DNA of 64,000 nt from an uncultured Bacteroidales bacterium (GCA_945833885.1 CAMAFY010000006.1:31113-95112), one strand, 5' to 3'. Positions 39,052 through 49,704 are shown, numbered from the stretch's first letter. The notes: generated by a model not told the origin, from the letters alone. Program-made: numbers and translations.

Positions 39052-39141
39052 CGGAAACTGCGGCAGACGGGAAGGCACTTGCCCTTTCCCTTGCCGACAC
39101 CCTGCAAACCTGTACCCTTATAAATTCTTTATTCCGATATT

Positions 39142-41763
39142 ATGGCAAAAGAGGAACTCACCCCAATGATGAGGCAGTTTCAGGAGATGAAGCAGCAACA
39201 CCCCGATGCTATCCTGCTTTTCCGTTGTGGCGACTTCTATGAAACTTATAACGAGGATGCCGTGACCGCATCCCAGGTGCTGGGCATTACCCTTACGCGA
39301 CGCAACCAAAAGGGCGCGGCCAAGGACATCGAGATGGCAGGATTCCCCTATCATGCCCTCGAAACCTACCTGCCACGGTTGATTCGTTCGGGCTATCGTG
39401 TGGCCATTTGCGACCAACTCGAAGACCCTAAACTGACGAAAAAACTGGTAAAGCGCGGCATCACCGAACTGGTGACACCGGGTGTGGCGTTGGGCGACAA
39501 CGTCCTCAACAGCCGCGAGAGCAACTTTCTGGCGGCCGTACACTTCGGACAGGCGGAGATAGGCATTGCATTCCTCGACATCTCTACGGGAGAATTCCTC
39601 ACGGCACAGGGCGGTGTGGAGTATATCGACAAACTCATTACGGGCTTCGCACCGAAGGAAATGCTGGTGGAACGCGGACAAAAGGGCCGTTTCCAGCAAT
39701 TCTTCAACGGCAAGCAGTTCATCTTTGAACTTGAAGACTGGGCGTTTGCCGAGATTGCCGCACGGGACCGTGTGAGGCGGCAGTTCGGAGTAAAGAACCT
39801 CAAAGGTTTCGGCATCGAGCATCTTTCCTCGGCGGTCACCGCTGCCGGAGCCACGCTCGCCTACCTCGATATTACGCAACATACCCACACCGAACACATT
39901 GCTTCCATACGCCGGATTGAGGAGGAAAGTTATGTGCGCCTCGACAAGTTTACCATCAGAAATCTGGAGTTGGTGGCGTCGAACTACGTCGGTGAGGGGG
40001 CATCGCTCTGCCAAGTGCTCGACAAGACCCGCACTCCCATGGGCGCACGTCAACTGAAGCGCTGGATTCTCTTCCCACTTCGCAGTGTGACTGCCGTCAA
40101 TAACCGCCTCGACTGCGTAGAACATTTCTTCAGGTACCCTGAATTCCGCGAACTTTGCGACATGGAGTTGGGGAAAGTTGGCGACATGCAGCGTGTGGTC
40201 TCCAAGGTTTCGACGGCGCGCATCAATCCCCGCGAGATGGAACAGTTGCGCCTTGCTCTGGAAACCGTGGTGATCTTGAAGAACGCCTGCACCACCGCCG
40301 CCCAGCAGAGTATACGCAACATCGGTGAGAAACTGGACAACTGTACGGAACTCCGCCAACGAATCGAGCGCGAACTTTTGCCGAATCCCCCATTGATGGT
40401 TGCAAAAGGCGGCGTGATTGCCGCGGGTGTGAACGCCGAACTTGATGAATACCGCGAGATCCAGCGTTCCGGAAAGGATTATCTGCTGCACATTCAGCAA
40501 AGGGAGATTGAACGTACGGGCATCGCCAGCCTCAAAATCGGTTTCAACAACGTATTCGGCTACTACATTGAGGTGCGGAACACCTACCGCGATGCCGTTC
40601 CGAAGGAGTGGATCCGCAAACAAACCCTGGTGAATGCCGAGCGATACATCACCCAGGAGTTGAAGGAATACGAGGACAAGATCATGAGTGCCGAGGAGCG
40701 CATCACCATGCTTGAGGCCCGCCTCTACGCCAATCTTGTCGACGCTGCCATGGGTTGCATGAGGCAACTGCAGGAGAACGCGCAACTTCTTGCCGACCTC
40801 GACTGCTATTATGCCCTTGCTACGGTGGCGCGTGCGGGAAAATACGTCCGGCCTGTGGTGGATGAGAGCGACATCATCGACATTCGCGGCGGACGTCACC
40901 CCGTTATCGAGACCATGATGCCGGCCGGCGAGAGTTATGTGGCGAACGATGTGCAACTCGATACCACACATCAGCAGATTATCATCGTCACCGGACCGAA
41001 CATGGCCGGTAAATCCGCCCTGCTTCGTCAGACCGCCCTCATCACGCTTATGGCACAAATGGGTAGTTTCGTGCCTGCCGAGTCGGCACACATTGGTGTT
41101 GTCGACAAAATCTTCACACGTGTCGGCGCCAGCGACAACATCAGCGTGGGCGAATCTACGTTCATGGTGGAGATGTCTGAGGCAGCGAACATCATGAACA
41201 ACATCACTTCCCGCTCATTGGTCCTCTTTGACGAACTCGGACGCGGCACTTCCACCTACGATGGTATCTCCATTGCGTGGAGCATTGTGGAGCATCTCCA
41301 CGAAAATCCCCGCGCCCACGCCCGAACCCTCTTCGCTACGCACTACCATGAGTTGAACGAGATGGAGCATCTTTACCAGAGAATCAGGAATTTCAACGTC
41401 TCTGTGCTTGAGAAGGACGGCCGAATCGTCTTCCTCCGCAAACTTATGCCGGGAGGCTCGGAGCATTCCTTCGGTATTCATGTGGCGCGTCTGGCGGGAA
41501 TGCCCGGCTCCATCGTCAAGCGTGCTGAGGAAGTGTTGCGGCAGTTGGAGGCGGAAAAGCAGACCGAGGTCAAACGTGCCGACCCCACGGCACGGGATGG
41601 AGGCGCATCGGGGAGCGGCACACAGATGAGTTTCTTCCAACTGGATGACCCCGTGCTCTCGCAAATCCGTGACGAAATCCTCGGCCTCGACCTCAACAAT
41701 CTTACGCCGATTGAGTGTCTGAACAAGTTGTCGGACATCAGAAAAATCCTCACCGGGAAATAA
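39142..41763 (+). CDS. mutS: DNA mismatch repair protein MutS
   Basis: 873 aa; [60 protein letters not shown]. Confidence 0.98.
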   Translation: MAKEELTPMMRQFQEMKQQHPDAILLFRCGDFYETYNEDAVTASQVLGITLTRRNQKGAAKDIEMAGFPYHALETYLPRLIRSGYRVAICDQLEDPKLTKKLVKRGITELVTPGVALGDNVLNSRESNFLAAVHFGQAEIGIAFLDISTGEFLTAQGGVEYIDKLITGFAPKEMLVERGQKGRFQQFFNGKQFIFELEDWAFAEIAARDRVRRQFGVKNLKGFGIEHLSSAVTAAGATLAYLDITQHTHTEHIASIRRIEEESYVRLDKFTIRNLELVASNYVGEGASLCQVLDKTRTPMGARQLKRWILFPLRSVTAVNNRLDCVEHFFRYPEFRELCDMELGKVGDMQRVVSKVSTARINPREMEQLRLALETVVILKNACTTAAQQSIRNIGEKLDNCTELRQRIERELLPNPPLMVAKGGVIAAGVNAELDEYREIQRSGKDYLLHIQQREIERTGIASLKIGFNNVFGYYIEVRNTYRDAVPKEWIRKQTLVNAERYITQELKEYEDKIMSAEERITMLEARLYANLVDAAMGCMRQLQENAQLLADLDCYYALATVARAGKYVRPVVDESDIIDIRGGRHPVIETMMPAGESYVANDVQLDTTHQQIIIVTGPNMAGKSALLRQTALITLMAQMGSFVPAESAHIGVVDKIFTRVGASDNISVGESTFMVEMSEAANIMNNITSRSLVLFDELGRGTSTYDGISIAWSIVEHLHENPRAHARTLFATHYHELNEMEHLYQRIRNFNVSVLEKDGRIVFLRKLMPGGSEHSFGIHVARLAGMPGSIVKRAEEVLRQLEAEKQTEVKRADPTARDGGASGSGTQMSFFQLDDPVLSQIRDEILGLDLNNLTPIECLNKLSDIRKILTGK

Positions 41764-41818
41764 GTTTTGCAAGAAAAAAACTATAGTTTCGCGAGGAAAA
41801 ATGAATAGACTCGCTACT

Positions 41819-42090
41819 GAATTAAATAAGTTCACGGTCGAAATTAAATTAGTTCGCGGTCGATATTAAATTAGTTCGCAGCCGATATAATACAGGTCTG
41901 CAGCCGATAATAATGGAAAGTGCAGACGGTATTCAATAAATCTGCGGGCAAAGTCAGATAAGCCTGCCCGTCTTTCCGCACGTATAAATTGATTCTTCCG
42001 TACGTATAAATTGATTCTTCCGTACGTAAAAAGCGGGTCTTCAGTACATCAAAACAGGGTTTCCCGTAAGTCTAAATCGAATATTCCGCA
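41819..42090. repeat. Longest 22-bp tandem array (about 12 units) downstream of mutS
   Basis: GAAATTAAATTAGTTCGCGGTC / GATATTAAATTAGTTCGCAGCC / GATATAATACAGGTCTGCAGCC / GATAATAATGGAAAGTGCAGAC ... TTCCGTACGTATAAATTGATTC / TTCCGTACGTAAAAAGCGGGTC / TTCAGTACATCAAAACAGGGTT / TCCCGTAAGTCTAAATCGAATA. Confidence 0.88.
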
Positions 42091-42105
42091 CACCATCCCC
42101 GTCCT

Positions 42106-42933
42106 ATGTCATCCTTTTTCTCTTTTCCGGTCAATCTTTTCTTGGGCTTTGGCATCCTGGTTCTGCTGTGGGTGGTGGAGTCGGAATGGGGACAACACCG
42201 CATTGTCCGCAGGCTGCGTAGTGCCGCCGTGGCGTGCTGGCTGCTCGGAATCACCGTGGTATGGAGCATCATCGGCGGACTCGTTCCACCGCAATGGGCC
42301 GTCGACGGCAGTCTTTGGCAGGCATTGGGCTTTGGCTTCTTCCCATCTTCATGGGGATTCAGGTTGCTCATCGGTTGCCTGCTTGCCCATCTTTCCCTCG
42401 TCATCATCCATCGTTTCCGCCTCCGACAGTACCGTCGCGATGCCTCCTTCCTGCTGCTTCACACCGGACTATGGTTGGCATTGGTTGCCGGTAGCGTCGG
42501 CACTTTTGACCGCGTAGAGGGCAGGGCGGTAGTCACAAGTGAGGCGGAATGCACCACCATGTTCCTGCGCGACGGCAGGATATTGCCGTTGGGCTATGGC
42601 ATTCATCTTGATGCTTTCGATGTGGAACGCAGTCCTGCCGATGGCAGTGTGGTGCAGTATACCGCCACCATCGTGGTGGACAGTGTCGGAAAGCACGACA
42701 TTTCCGTCAACAATCCCTTTGGAATCCGCTGGTATGAGGACCTCTATCTCACCGGTTTCGACCATCGTCATGATGTGGAAAGACAGCCCGTCGCCATCAT
42801 CATGGTGGTGCGCGAACCCTGGAAACCCGTCACCATGGCCGGCATTCTGTTGCTTGCCGCCGGTATGTTGTCTTATGCCTTCCGCCGTTCCTCCCGCATT
42901 TCCCGTCAGTCCCCTCATCATCCTCACCCATGA
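42106..42933 (+). CDS. ResB-like cytochrome c biogenesis protein
   Basis: 275 aa; membrane segments, ResB-like GSVGTFDRVEGRAVV region; overlaps the CcsA-like gene. Confidence 0.75.
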   Translation: MSSFFSFPVNLFLGFGILVLLWVVESEWGQHRIVRRLRSAAVACWLLGITVVWSIIGGLVPPQWAVDGSLWQALGFGFFPSSWGFRLLIGCLLAHLSLVIIHRFRLRQYRRDASFLLLHTGLWLALVAGSVGTFDRVEGRAVVTSEAECTTMFLRDGRILPLGYGIHLDAFDVERSPADGSVVQYTATIVVDSVGKHDISVNNPFGIRWYEDLYLTGFDHRHDVERQPVAIIMVVREPWKPVTMAGILLLAAGMLSYAFRRSSRISRQSPHHPHP

Positions 42934-43718
42934 TTTCCTGGTCTGATTTCCCCTATTTTGCCCTCCCTGCCCTGGCATTCTGGGCTGTTGGTGCGGCATT
43001 TTCCGCCCGCGACAATGTCCGACATCCGCGTACGTCGGGCGCGGCACTCCTGTTCACGTTGTGCGGCATTGTCGTTTACGGCGCGTTCATCGCAGCCTTC
43101 TGGCACACTCTCGGACGTCCGCCGCTGCGGACCATGGGCGAGACACGCCTTTGGTACAGTCTTTTCATGATGCTTTCCGGTGCCGTCGTCTACCGATGCT
43201 GGCACTATCGCTGGATTCTCGGCGTCTCGCTCATTGTGGCCGCCGTGTTCATCCTCGTCAACATCCTGCGTCCCGAAATCCATGACCAGTCCTTGATGCC
43301 GGCACTCCAAAGTCTTTGGTTCGTGCCCCACGTCACGGTCTACATCTTTTCATACAGCATTTTCGGCTGTGCCGCCCTGATGGGAGTGGCAGGCCTTTGC
43401 AAACGCAGCGGCAGTTATCTGCCTTCCGCCGACCCTTTGGTGCGCATCGGACTGCTCTTTCTTACGCTCGGCATGCTCTCGGGTTGCGTATGGGCGAAGC
43501 AGGCATGGGGAAGTTTCTGGAACTGGGACCCCAAGGAGACGTGGGCTGCCGCAACATGGTGCGCCGCATTGCTCTACATCCATCTGCGGTTGCGCCATGC
43601 CGACCGCTGGCGATGGCCATATATCTGGCTCATCATCACCTTTGCCTTGTTGCAGATGTGCTGGTACGGCGTCAATCTGTTGCCGTCGGCGGCTGCGAGC
43701 ATGCACGCCTACAACTGA
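42930..43718 (+). CDS. CcsA/CcmC-type cytochrome c assembly protein
   Basis: 262 aa; WWD-type motif WGSFWNWDPKETWAAATW. Confidence 0.9.
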   Translation: MISWSDFPYFALPALAFWAVGAAFSARDNVRHPRTSGAALLFTLCGIVVYGAFIAAFWHTLGRPPLRTMGETRLWYSLFMMLSGAVVYRCWHYRWILGVSLIVAAVFILVNILRPEIHDQSLMPALQSLWFVPHVTVYIFSYSIFGCAALMGVAGLCKRSGSYLPSADPLVRIGLLFLTLGMLSGCVWAKQAWGSFWNWDPKETWAAATWCAALLYIHLRLRHADRWRWPYIWLIITFALLQMCWYGVNLLPSAAASMHAYN

Positions 43719-43798
43719 TGTTCCGCCAATCTTCCCCTTCGGAACATTCCGCCCGCACCGTGCGAACACCGAAGCCTCTCCGCCGTCTGCCCGACTGC

Positions 43799-43842
43799 CG
43801 CGCTTACGTTATGCCATGACGAGAAAACGAAGGATGAAATCC
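43799..43842 (-). repeat. Dispersed short repeat, copy 3 (half element)
   Basis: Minus strand GGATTTCATCCTTCGTTTTCTCGTCATGGCATAACGTAAGCGCG; near-identical to the copy at 45660. Confidence 0.8.
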
Positions 43843-43906
43843 AACCACCTTAAAGTCTGAAAAAGCGAGTATAAAAATACAATTATCCCTTATCCCTAAA
43901 ACATTT

Positions 43907-45307
43907 ATGTCTATGAAAAAGACCAGTGTTTTCCTACTGACAGCAGCCGTTGCCCTTGCCGGAACGGCCATTGTCTACCGTGCAGTGAACCAGGCTCCCG
44001 ACGCCAACCTCTCTGCCGATGAGGCCACCGCTCAGATCTTTGACGACGGCGGTTGCGTATTCTGCCACACGGCAAGCCCCGAATTGCCCTTCTATGCTAC
44101 GTTCCCTCTGGCAGAAACCCTCATCACCAAGGACATTGAAGATGGGTACAAGGCCTTCGACATTGCCCCGATGCTTCAGGCACTTGGCGAAGGAACGGCT
44201 CCCAATGAGGTCGACCTTGCCAAGGTGGAGAAGTGCATTCAGGACGGCACGATGCCGTTGATGCAGTACTATCTGGTGCATTGGGGTTCCTCCATCACCA
44301 GTGCCAAGCAGGAAATGCTCCTGTCCTGGGTCAAGGAACAGCGGGAGAAGTTCTTCCCGAATCCCCTTGCTGCCGAGGCTTTCAAGAACGAACCCGTGCG
44401 TCCTATCCGCGATTCCATCAGCGTAGACCCGCGTAAGGTGGCTCTCGGCGAGGCACTTTATCATGACGTCCGCCTCTCCGGCGACGGTACAATCTCCTGT
44501 GCCACATGCCACGGCATCGGTACTGCGGGAGTCGACAACAAGCAGTATTCCGAAGGAATTGACGGACAAAAGGGTGGAGTGAACGCCCCAACGTCGTTCA
44601 ATGCCGCCTTCAACTTCGTACAATTCTGGGACGGTCGTGCCGCAACCCTCGCCGCTCAGGCCGGTGGACCTCCCCTCAATCCCGTGGAGATGGGCTCCGC
44701 TTCGTTCGAGGAAATATCGGAACGTCTGGCAGCCGATGCCGCATTCTCCAAGGCTTTCTGCCAGGTTTATCCCGAGGGTCTCAGCGAAGCCACCATCACC
44801 GACGCCATTGCTGAATACGAAAAGACGCTCCTTACCCCCAATTCTCCCTTTGACCGTTACCTGAAGGGCGAGGCCGATGCCCTCACAGCCGAGGAACAGG
44901 AAGGCTATTCCCTCTTCAAATCCTATAATTGTGCCACATGTCATGCCGGAGAAAACATGGGTGGACTCTCGTATGAGTTGATGGGACAGCGTGCAGACTA
45001 CTTCAAAGACCGCGAAATCAACGCGAAGTCGGGACTCACAGATGCGGACAACGGACGTTGGGCACAGACGAATGTGGAGCGCGACCGCTATCGTTTCAAG
45101 ACCCCGACGTTGCGTAACGTGGCGCTTACGTGGCCCTATTACCACGATGGTAGCGTGCAGACCCTCGACGAGGCCGTCACTATGATGGCACGTTATCAGA
45201 CCGGTCGTGAGATGAAGCCTGAGGAAGTGACGAAGGTCGTAGGCTTCCTCCAGACGCTCACCGGTGAATACAAAGGCCAGCCTTTGACAAATACCAACAA
45301 GAGATAA
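43907..45307 (+). CDS. Tri-heme cytochrome c peroxidase
   Basis: 466 aa; three CxxCH motifs CVFCH, CATCH, CATCH; MauG/CCP-like fold motifs. Confidence 0.9.
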   Translation: MSMKKTSVFLLTAAVALAGTAIVYRAVNQAPDANLSADEATAQIFDDGGCVFCHTASPELPFYATFPLAETLITKDIEDGYKAFDIAPMLQALGEGTAPNEVDLAKVEKCIQDGTMPLMQYYLVHWGSSITSAKQEMLLSWVKEQREKFFPNPLAAEAFKNEPVRPIRDSISVDPRKVALGEALYHDVRLSGDGTISCATCHGIGTAGVDNKQYSEGIDGQKGGVNAPTSFNAAFNFVQFWDGRAATLAAQAGGPPLNPVEMGSASFEEISERLAADAAFSKAFCQVYPEGLSEATITDAIAEYEKTLLTPNSPFDRYLKGEADALTAEEQEGYSLFKSYNCATCHAGENMGGLSYELMGQRADYFKDREINAKSGLTDADNGRWAQTNVERDRYRFKTPTLRNVALTWPYYHDGSVQTLDEAVTMMARYQTGREMKPEEVTKVVGFLQTLTGEYKGQPLTNTNKR

Positions 45308-45343
45308 GATCTTCCCCTGCCGTTTTCCGGCATGGGGCATTGC

Positions 45344-45393
45344 AAAGTCCTGCATTTCCCGTTCGAAAGTCCGGAAGATGCAGGACTTTTTTT
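45344..45393 (+). terminator. Rho-independent terminator after cytochrome c peroxidase gene
   Basis: AAAGTCCTGCAT ... ATGCAGGACTTT followed by T-run. Confidence 0.88.
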
Positions 45394-45452
45394 CGGCACC
45401 TCGCTGTTCATCCTTCCGCACTTTTCCATTCTTTTTTCCGAAGGTCTCCATT

Positions 45453-45563
45453 CCTTCTTCCGCACCTCGTCGTCAAAACCTCGGAACTTTCGATGTAAAA
45501 GTTCCGCACTTTCCGCCTCAAACATCCGCACTTTCCGCCTCAAACTTCCGATGATTTTGAAGC
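45453..45563. repeat. 22-bp tandem repeat array
   Basis: AAAACCTCGGAACTTTCGATGT / AAAAGTTCCGCACTTTCCGCCTC / AAACATCCGCACTTTCCGCCTC / AAACTTCCGATGATTTTGAAGC. Confidence 0.82.
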
Positions 45564-45579
45564 GGATATAAATAAAAAG

Positions 45580-45618
45580 ATGAGTCCTATATTACAAAAG
45601 TAATTTATAGGACCCATC
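45580..45618. repeat. Palindromic GATGAGTCCTATA...TATAGGACCCATC element, copy 4
   Basis: Near-perfect inverted repeat related to the GGTGGGTTCTATAAATT family. Confidence 0.65.
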
Positions 45619-45663
45619 TTTATAACATCAACATTCCGTTAATGCCTGTTTGTTTCGGTGGAT

Positions 45664-45746
45664 TTTATCCTTCGTTTTCTCGCCATGGCATACCGTAAGC
45701 GCGTTGCACTTGCTTCCGTTCTGCTCATTTGGCTTGTCGAAAACGT
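45664..45746 (+). repeat. Dispersed short repeat, copy 4
   Basis: ttatccttcgttttctcgccatggcataccgtaagcgcg...ttccgttctgctcatttggcttgtcgaaaacg; terminal CGTTTTC/GAAAACG inverted. Confidence 0.8.
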
Positions 45747-45787
45747 CGGTTTACAGGACCTTTCCCGCTGGATTCCGGTCCGTAATT

Positions 45788-46348
45788 TCATGTTTCGGCA
45801 AGGCGCCGGCTCAGCGTTTCGGGGCTGACACCGATGTATGCCGCGATGTCTTTCATATTGATGCGTTGGAAAATTCCCGGCACCCGCTGCTGCAATTCCT
45901 CGAGGATTTCCCATGGAGAACAGCATGCCAGCGATACGACTTTCCGCAGATGATTGTAGGCAAGTGCCTCAATAAAGGGCCGGACGTATTCGTGTCTGTC
46001 GATGCGACGCATGAGGAAATCGAAGTGTTCCGCCAGATTGAGGACGTAGATTACCGAGGGTTCGATGGCCACGATGTCGAACAACGAGGGAACTTTCATG
46101 CGGGTTGTGAGGAAATTTCCCATCAGTTCGTTTTCGAAAGCAAGGGCGATGATGCGTTCCCGTCCGCGATGGTCGGTACGCACACATTTGAAGGCTCCGC
46201 GGCGAATGAGGAAGATGCTGCCGGACTCTTCTCCGGTACGCACGACGTAATCATTGCGTTTCACGTTTGTCCGTTCGCCGTGTTGCAGGATGTAACCTAC
46301 AACTTCTTCTATGTCGGATTCGGGGGTGTAGATGGCAATGTCTGACAT
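45788..46348 (-). CDS. Crp/Fnr-family transcriptional regulator
   Basis: 186 aa; cNMP-binding-like fold (GSIFLIRRGAFKCVR) and HTH MKDIAAYIGVSPETLSRRL. Confidence 0.88.
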   Translation of the reverse strand: MSDIAIYTPESDIEEVVGYILQHGERTNVKRNDYVVRTGEESGSIFLIRRGAFKCVRTDHRGRERIIALAFENELMGNFLTTRMKVPSLFDIVAIEPSVIYVLNLAEHFDFLMRRIDRHEYVRPFIEALAYNHLRKVVSLACCSPWEILEELQQRVPGIFQRINMKDIAAYIGVSPETLSRRLAET

Positions 46349-46517
46349 ATACTATGGGCTTTCCCGAAAAGAGAGGCGGGACAGTAGGAACCGCCCCGCC
46401 CGAATGATGGATGCTATGCGTTGGCACCGCAAATCTCTGTCTGCCGTTTTGCGGGTAGCGTGTTGCCGCCTTTCGGTTTTATTTCCGGCAAAGGTAAAAT
46501 GTTTGCCCCGTCGGGTT

Positions 46518-48191
46518 TCAGTATTTGAAGGCACTCTGCCCCATGAATTCGCGCAGGAGTGAGGTGGGCGGGATGGCTTCGAGGGGCATGGGGACGAAAT
46601 AGTTGAGGAACTTCCGCAGACGGGTTGCGGTGGCATATTCCGCCGCCGACTCAGGAACCATGCCGAGCAATGGGAGCGCTTGGGCACGCAGTGCGGCAAG
46701 TTCGTAGAGCAACGACGTGTTGATCATCACGTCGGCTTCCTCTTGGAAGGGGAAAATCCACTTCTCTTCGCCGGCGCTTACCGAGGGACAACGGCGGATG
46801 ACCTCCTGTGGTTGGAAGCCACGGTACTTGTAATCGCGGCAGATACGGCGGAGAAGCCGGCAGTCGGTGGTGGGAATGTAGTTGTGATCATCAAGCATGA
46901 TGGTCGTCAATGCCGAGGCATAGATCTTATACTTCGCCTCTGCCGGCACCTTTTCGCTCATCCTCGGGTTGAGGGCATGGTTGCCTTCGAGCACAAGTAC
47001 GGTCTCTTCCTGGAGTTTCAGGTGCTTTCCGCTTGGCACGTTGCGGCCTGTCGTGAAGTCGTAGAAGGGAAGTTCTATCTCCTCTCCCGCGAGTAACTGC
47101 TCCATGTGCCGGTTGAAGAGTTCGAGATTTACGGCCTCGATGTGCTCAAAGTCGTAGTCGCCCTTTTCGTCGCGCGGGGAAAGCACGCGGTCCACAAAGT
47201 AGTTGTCGAGGGAAATCTGGTAGGGAATCTTTCCGCAAGCCATCAGTTGCACACACAGACGTTTGGCAAATGTGGTCTTTCCTGAGGATGACGGACCTGC
47301 GATGAGCACCACCTTGATGCCGGGATGTGCGGCGATGTGGTCGGCGATGCGCGATATTTTCTTCTCCTGGAGCGCCTCGGAGACGGCGACGATGTCGTTG
47401 GTGTGGTCGGAAAGGATGGCGCGGTTGAGTTCGCCGACGGTGGAAACGCCGAGAATGTCCTGCCATCGGTGCTCCTCGCGGAAGATGTCGAACATCATTC
47501 CTTGGCGGTACATCGGGCGGAGTTGCCGCGGATTCTTCTGGTCGGGGACGCGCAGGAGGAGTCCGTCACCGAAGGGAATGATGTCAAACATCCGCAACTG
47601 TCCCGTCCGGAGCAGAAGTGAGCCGTAGAAAAAGTCGCTCAACGATTCGCCGTCAGGCTCTTCGAGGGTGTAATAATGGGTATAAAGGTCGCCGATGCTC
47701 TCCAGAAGTTTCACTTTCTGCATCAGTCCCTGCTGCCGGAAAAGGGCGATTGCGTCGACAGTGTGGCAAGTGACGCGGTGGAAACTCAGGTTCGCGTCGA
47801 TGAGGCGTTGCATTTCGGCCTTGAGGTTCTCCACCACCTGTGGCGTTACGCCGCCTTCGATGTCGAGCGAGCAGAAGAATCCGCCGGAAAGTGGGGTGCC
47901 GATGCGCAGACGTGCGCCGGGAAAATGGTTGTGTACGGCTTTGTAGAGGACGAAGAACAGGCTTCGCGTGTAGGTTCGCAGACCGGAGTCGCTGGTAATG
48001 TCGAGAAATTCGATGTCGCGGCTGTCGTTGAGGGTATAATGCAGACCCTCGGAACGGTTGTTCACCAGGCAGTTGGTGGTGCCGAAGGGCAGATTCAGTT
48101 CAAGGTTGTTGTAAACTTCTTCCAGAGTGGAGCCTTTCGGCACCTCCACCCACGACTGTGTGTTGCGGCAAAAGACGTTGATTTTCCTCAT
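46518..48191 (-). CDS. TGS-domain nucleoside (uridine) kinase-like protein
   Basis: 557 aa; TGS-like N-terminus, ThrRS-editing-like middle, P-loop VVLIAGPSSSGKTTFAKRL, DNYFVDR. Confidence 0.88.
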   Translation of the reverse strand: MRKINVFCRNTQSWVEVPKGSTLEEVYNNLELNLPFGTTNCLVNNRSEGLHYTLNDSRDIEFLDITSDSGLRTYTRSLFFVLYKAVHNHFPGARLRIGTPLSGGFFCSLDIEGGVTPQVVENLKAEMQRLIDANLSFHRVTCHTVDAIALFRQQGLMQKVKLLESIGDLYTHYYTLEEPDGESLSDFFYGSLLLRTGQLRMFDIIPFGDGLLLRVPDQKNPRQLRPMYRQGMMFDIFREEHRWQDILGVSTVGELNRAILSDHTNDIVAVSEALQEKKISRIADHIAAHPGIKVVLIAGPSSSGKTTFAKRLCVQLMACGKIPYQISLDNYFVDRVLSPRDEKGDYDFEHIEAVNLELFNRHMEQLLAGEEIELPFYDFTTGRNVPSGKHLKLQEETVLVLEGNHALNPRMSEKVPAEAKYKIYASALTTIMLDDHNYIPTTDCRLLRRICRDYKYRGFQPQEVIRRCPSVSAGEEKWIFPFQEEADVMINTSLLYELAALRAQALPLLGMVPESAAEYATATRLRKFLNYFVPMPLEAIPPTSLLREFMGQSAFKY

Positions 48192-48208
48192 GCTGGCATA
48201 GAAAAAGT

Positions 48209-48235
48209 CGGAGTCTGCGCAGCCGGCAGACTCCG
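48209..48235 (-). terminator. Terminator downstream of pepC
   Basis: Minus strand CGGAGTCTGCC-GGCT-GCGCAGACTCCG-ACTTTTTC. Confidence 0.75.
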
Positions 48236-48318
48236 CTAAGGTGATGTTTTCAGGTGGGAACTATCGTGTCTCACCTTTGGAATTCAACAGTTTATCGGTT
48301 GTTCCGTTGTGCAACCGC

Positions 48319-49704
48319 CTATTCTTCGGGAGTGAAGAGGGGGTCCCAGGCGGGAAGTTTCACGGGTTTCATCTTAAGAAGTTTCAGCGTTTCCTCGGGA
48401 ACGAAGCGGCGTTCCACGACAAGCCGGAACATATATTCGTCAAACCATTCGTCGGTCATCACAAGATGTCCCTGCACACCATAGGTTGCGCCCCAGGAAT
48501 TCTCGACCTTCCACTTGCGGGTGTTGCCGTCGGCGTCGATATCCACGGCACAAAGTGTCATGGCGTGGCTCGATGCGCTGGCGAAGGTCTGTATGCGTTC
48601 GGCCTTTGTCATGGGGAATGTGGTGCCGAACACCGACTCATAGTCATAGTTGTCGAGGGAAAGAATGCCGGTCTTGCGGTTGAGGAACTTGCCGACATCG
48701 CAACTGAAATACATGCGTGTGCTGTCGGCGATGGATGCAACGGCCATCTTCTTGATCTCGTCCATTGGAAGATTGATGTACGTCCAGTCGTGTCCGTCGT
48801 AGGCATGGCGGTCAAGGTCGATGGTGTAGGTCTGATGATAGGGGCGCGTGGGGTCGTTCATCAGCAGCACGTAGTTGTTCTCGAGGTCCCAACCAACAAA
48901 CTCCTTGTAGAAGGATTTCGGGGTATAGTGCTTCTTTTCGCCGAGGGGTTTTCCGGAAGCGTCCTTCCATTGGTAGTCGAACTCTGCGGGAGGCGTTCCG
49001 AGACAGAGGGAAAGAATGTGGTAAACCTCGCCGAGCATCTCCTCCTTACGGCTCTGAATGGCAGCGGTTTTCGTGCCGTCGGCCACCATCTTGCGGAGTT
49101 CGAGACCCCACTGACGGAGTTTCAGGCTGAGGATTGACGCCATTTTCGAGGTATTGTTGGCGTTGTAACTTTCGGGCATCACCTCAGCAGGAACCACTCC
49201 ATACTTGGTGACGATGTCCTGAACTCCGGTGAACGTGCCGCCATCGCTGAGGGGATTCTTGAAAAGCCACTCCACGGTCTTGTCGTCCATCGGGAGGTTG
49301 GCCTTGTCGATGATGGATTGGAGGAAGAGGTTTGCCTTTTCAAGTTGGTCGTAGAATGAGCAGAAACTCTGTGAGAATTCAAAACTTCCGAGTCCCTGTT
49401 CGGCAATCACCTTGGCACGCATGACGTTGAGTCCGGTGAAAAGCCAGCATCGTCCGCTCGACTGTTGGTCGGTGATGCCTTTCGAAGGTGCCTCATGGCT
49501 GAAGTAAAGGTCGGTATTTGCAGGGTTGACGGCTTTGGTGGCGATGGCATCGATGCCGTTTGCAGCGAGTGCGTTGCGGAGTGCCACATCCTGGCGGGTC
49601 AAGGCATTGTTGGTGCTGATGCGCTGAAGAACAGCGGGAGTGAGGGTCTGTGCGGCAGCCGAAAGGGGCGCGGCAAGCAGGATTCCGAGAAGAATTTGCT
49701 TCAT
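48319..49704 (-). CDS. C1-family aminopeptidase C / bleomycin hydrolase
   Basis: 461 aa with signal peptide; QSSGRCWLFTGLNVMRAK, HAMTLCAVDID, KVENSWGATYG. Confidence 0.93.
   Translation of the reverse strand: MKQILLGILLAAPLSAAAQTLTPAVLQRISTNNALTRQDVALRNALAANGIDAIATKAVNPANTDLYFSHEAPSKGITDQQSSGRCWLFTGLNVMRAKVIAEQGLGSFEFSQSFCSFYDQLEKANLFLQSIIDKANLPMDDKTVEWLFKNPLSDGGTFTGVQDIVTKYGVVPAEVMPESYNANNTSKMASILSLKLRQWGLELRKMVADGTKTAAIQSRKEEMLGEVYHILSLCLGTPPAEFDYQWKDASGKPLGEKKHYTPKSFYKEFVGWDLENNYVLLMNDPTRPYHQTYTIDLDRHAYDGHDWTYINLPMDEIKKMAVASIADSTRMYFSCDVGKFLNRKTGILSLDNYDYESVFGTTFPMTKAERIQTFASASSHAMTLCAVDIDADGNTRKWKVENSWGATYGVQGHLVMTDEWFDEYMFRLVVERRFVPEETLKLLKMKPVKLPAWDPLFTPEE

Noticed and set aside
39118-41091. 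657-aa minus-strand ORF opposite mutS
   Set aside because: Antisense shadow of a confidently identified gene.
41819-42090. CRISPR array
   Set aside because: Units are contiguous and degenerate with 22-bp period, lacking invariant repeats separated by unique spacers; no cas genes in the window.
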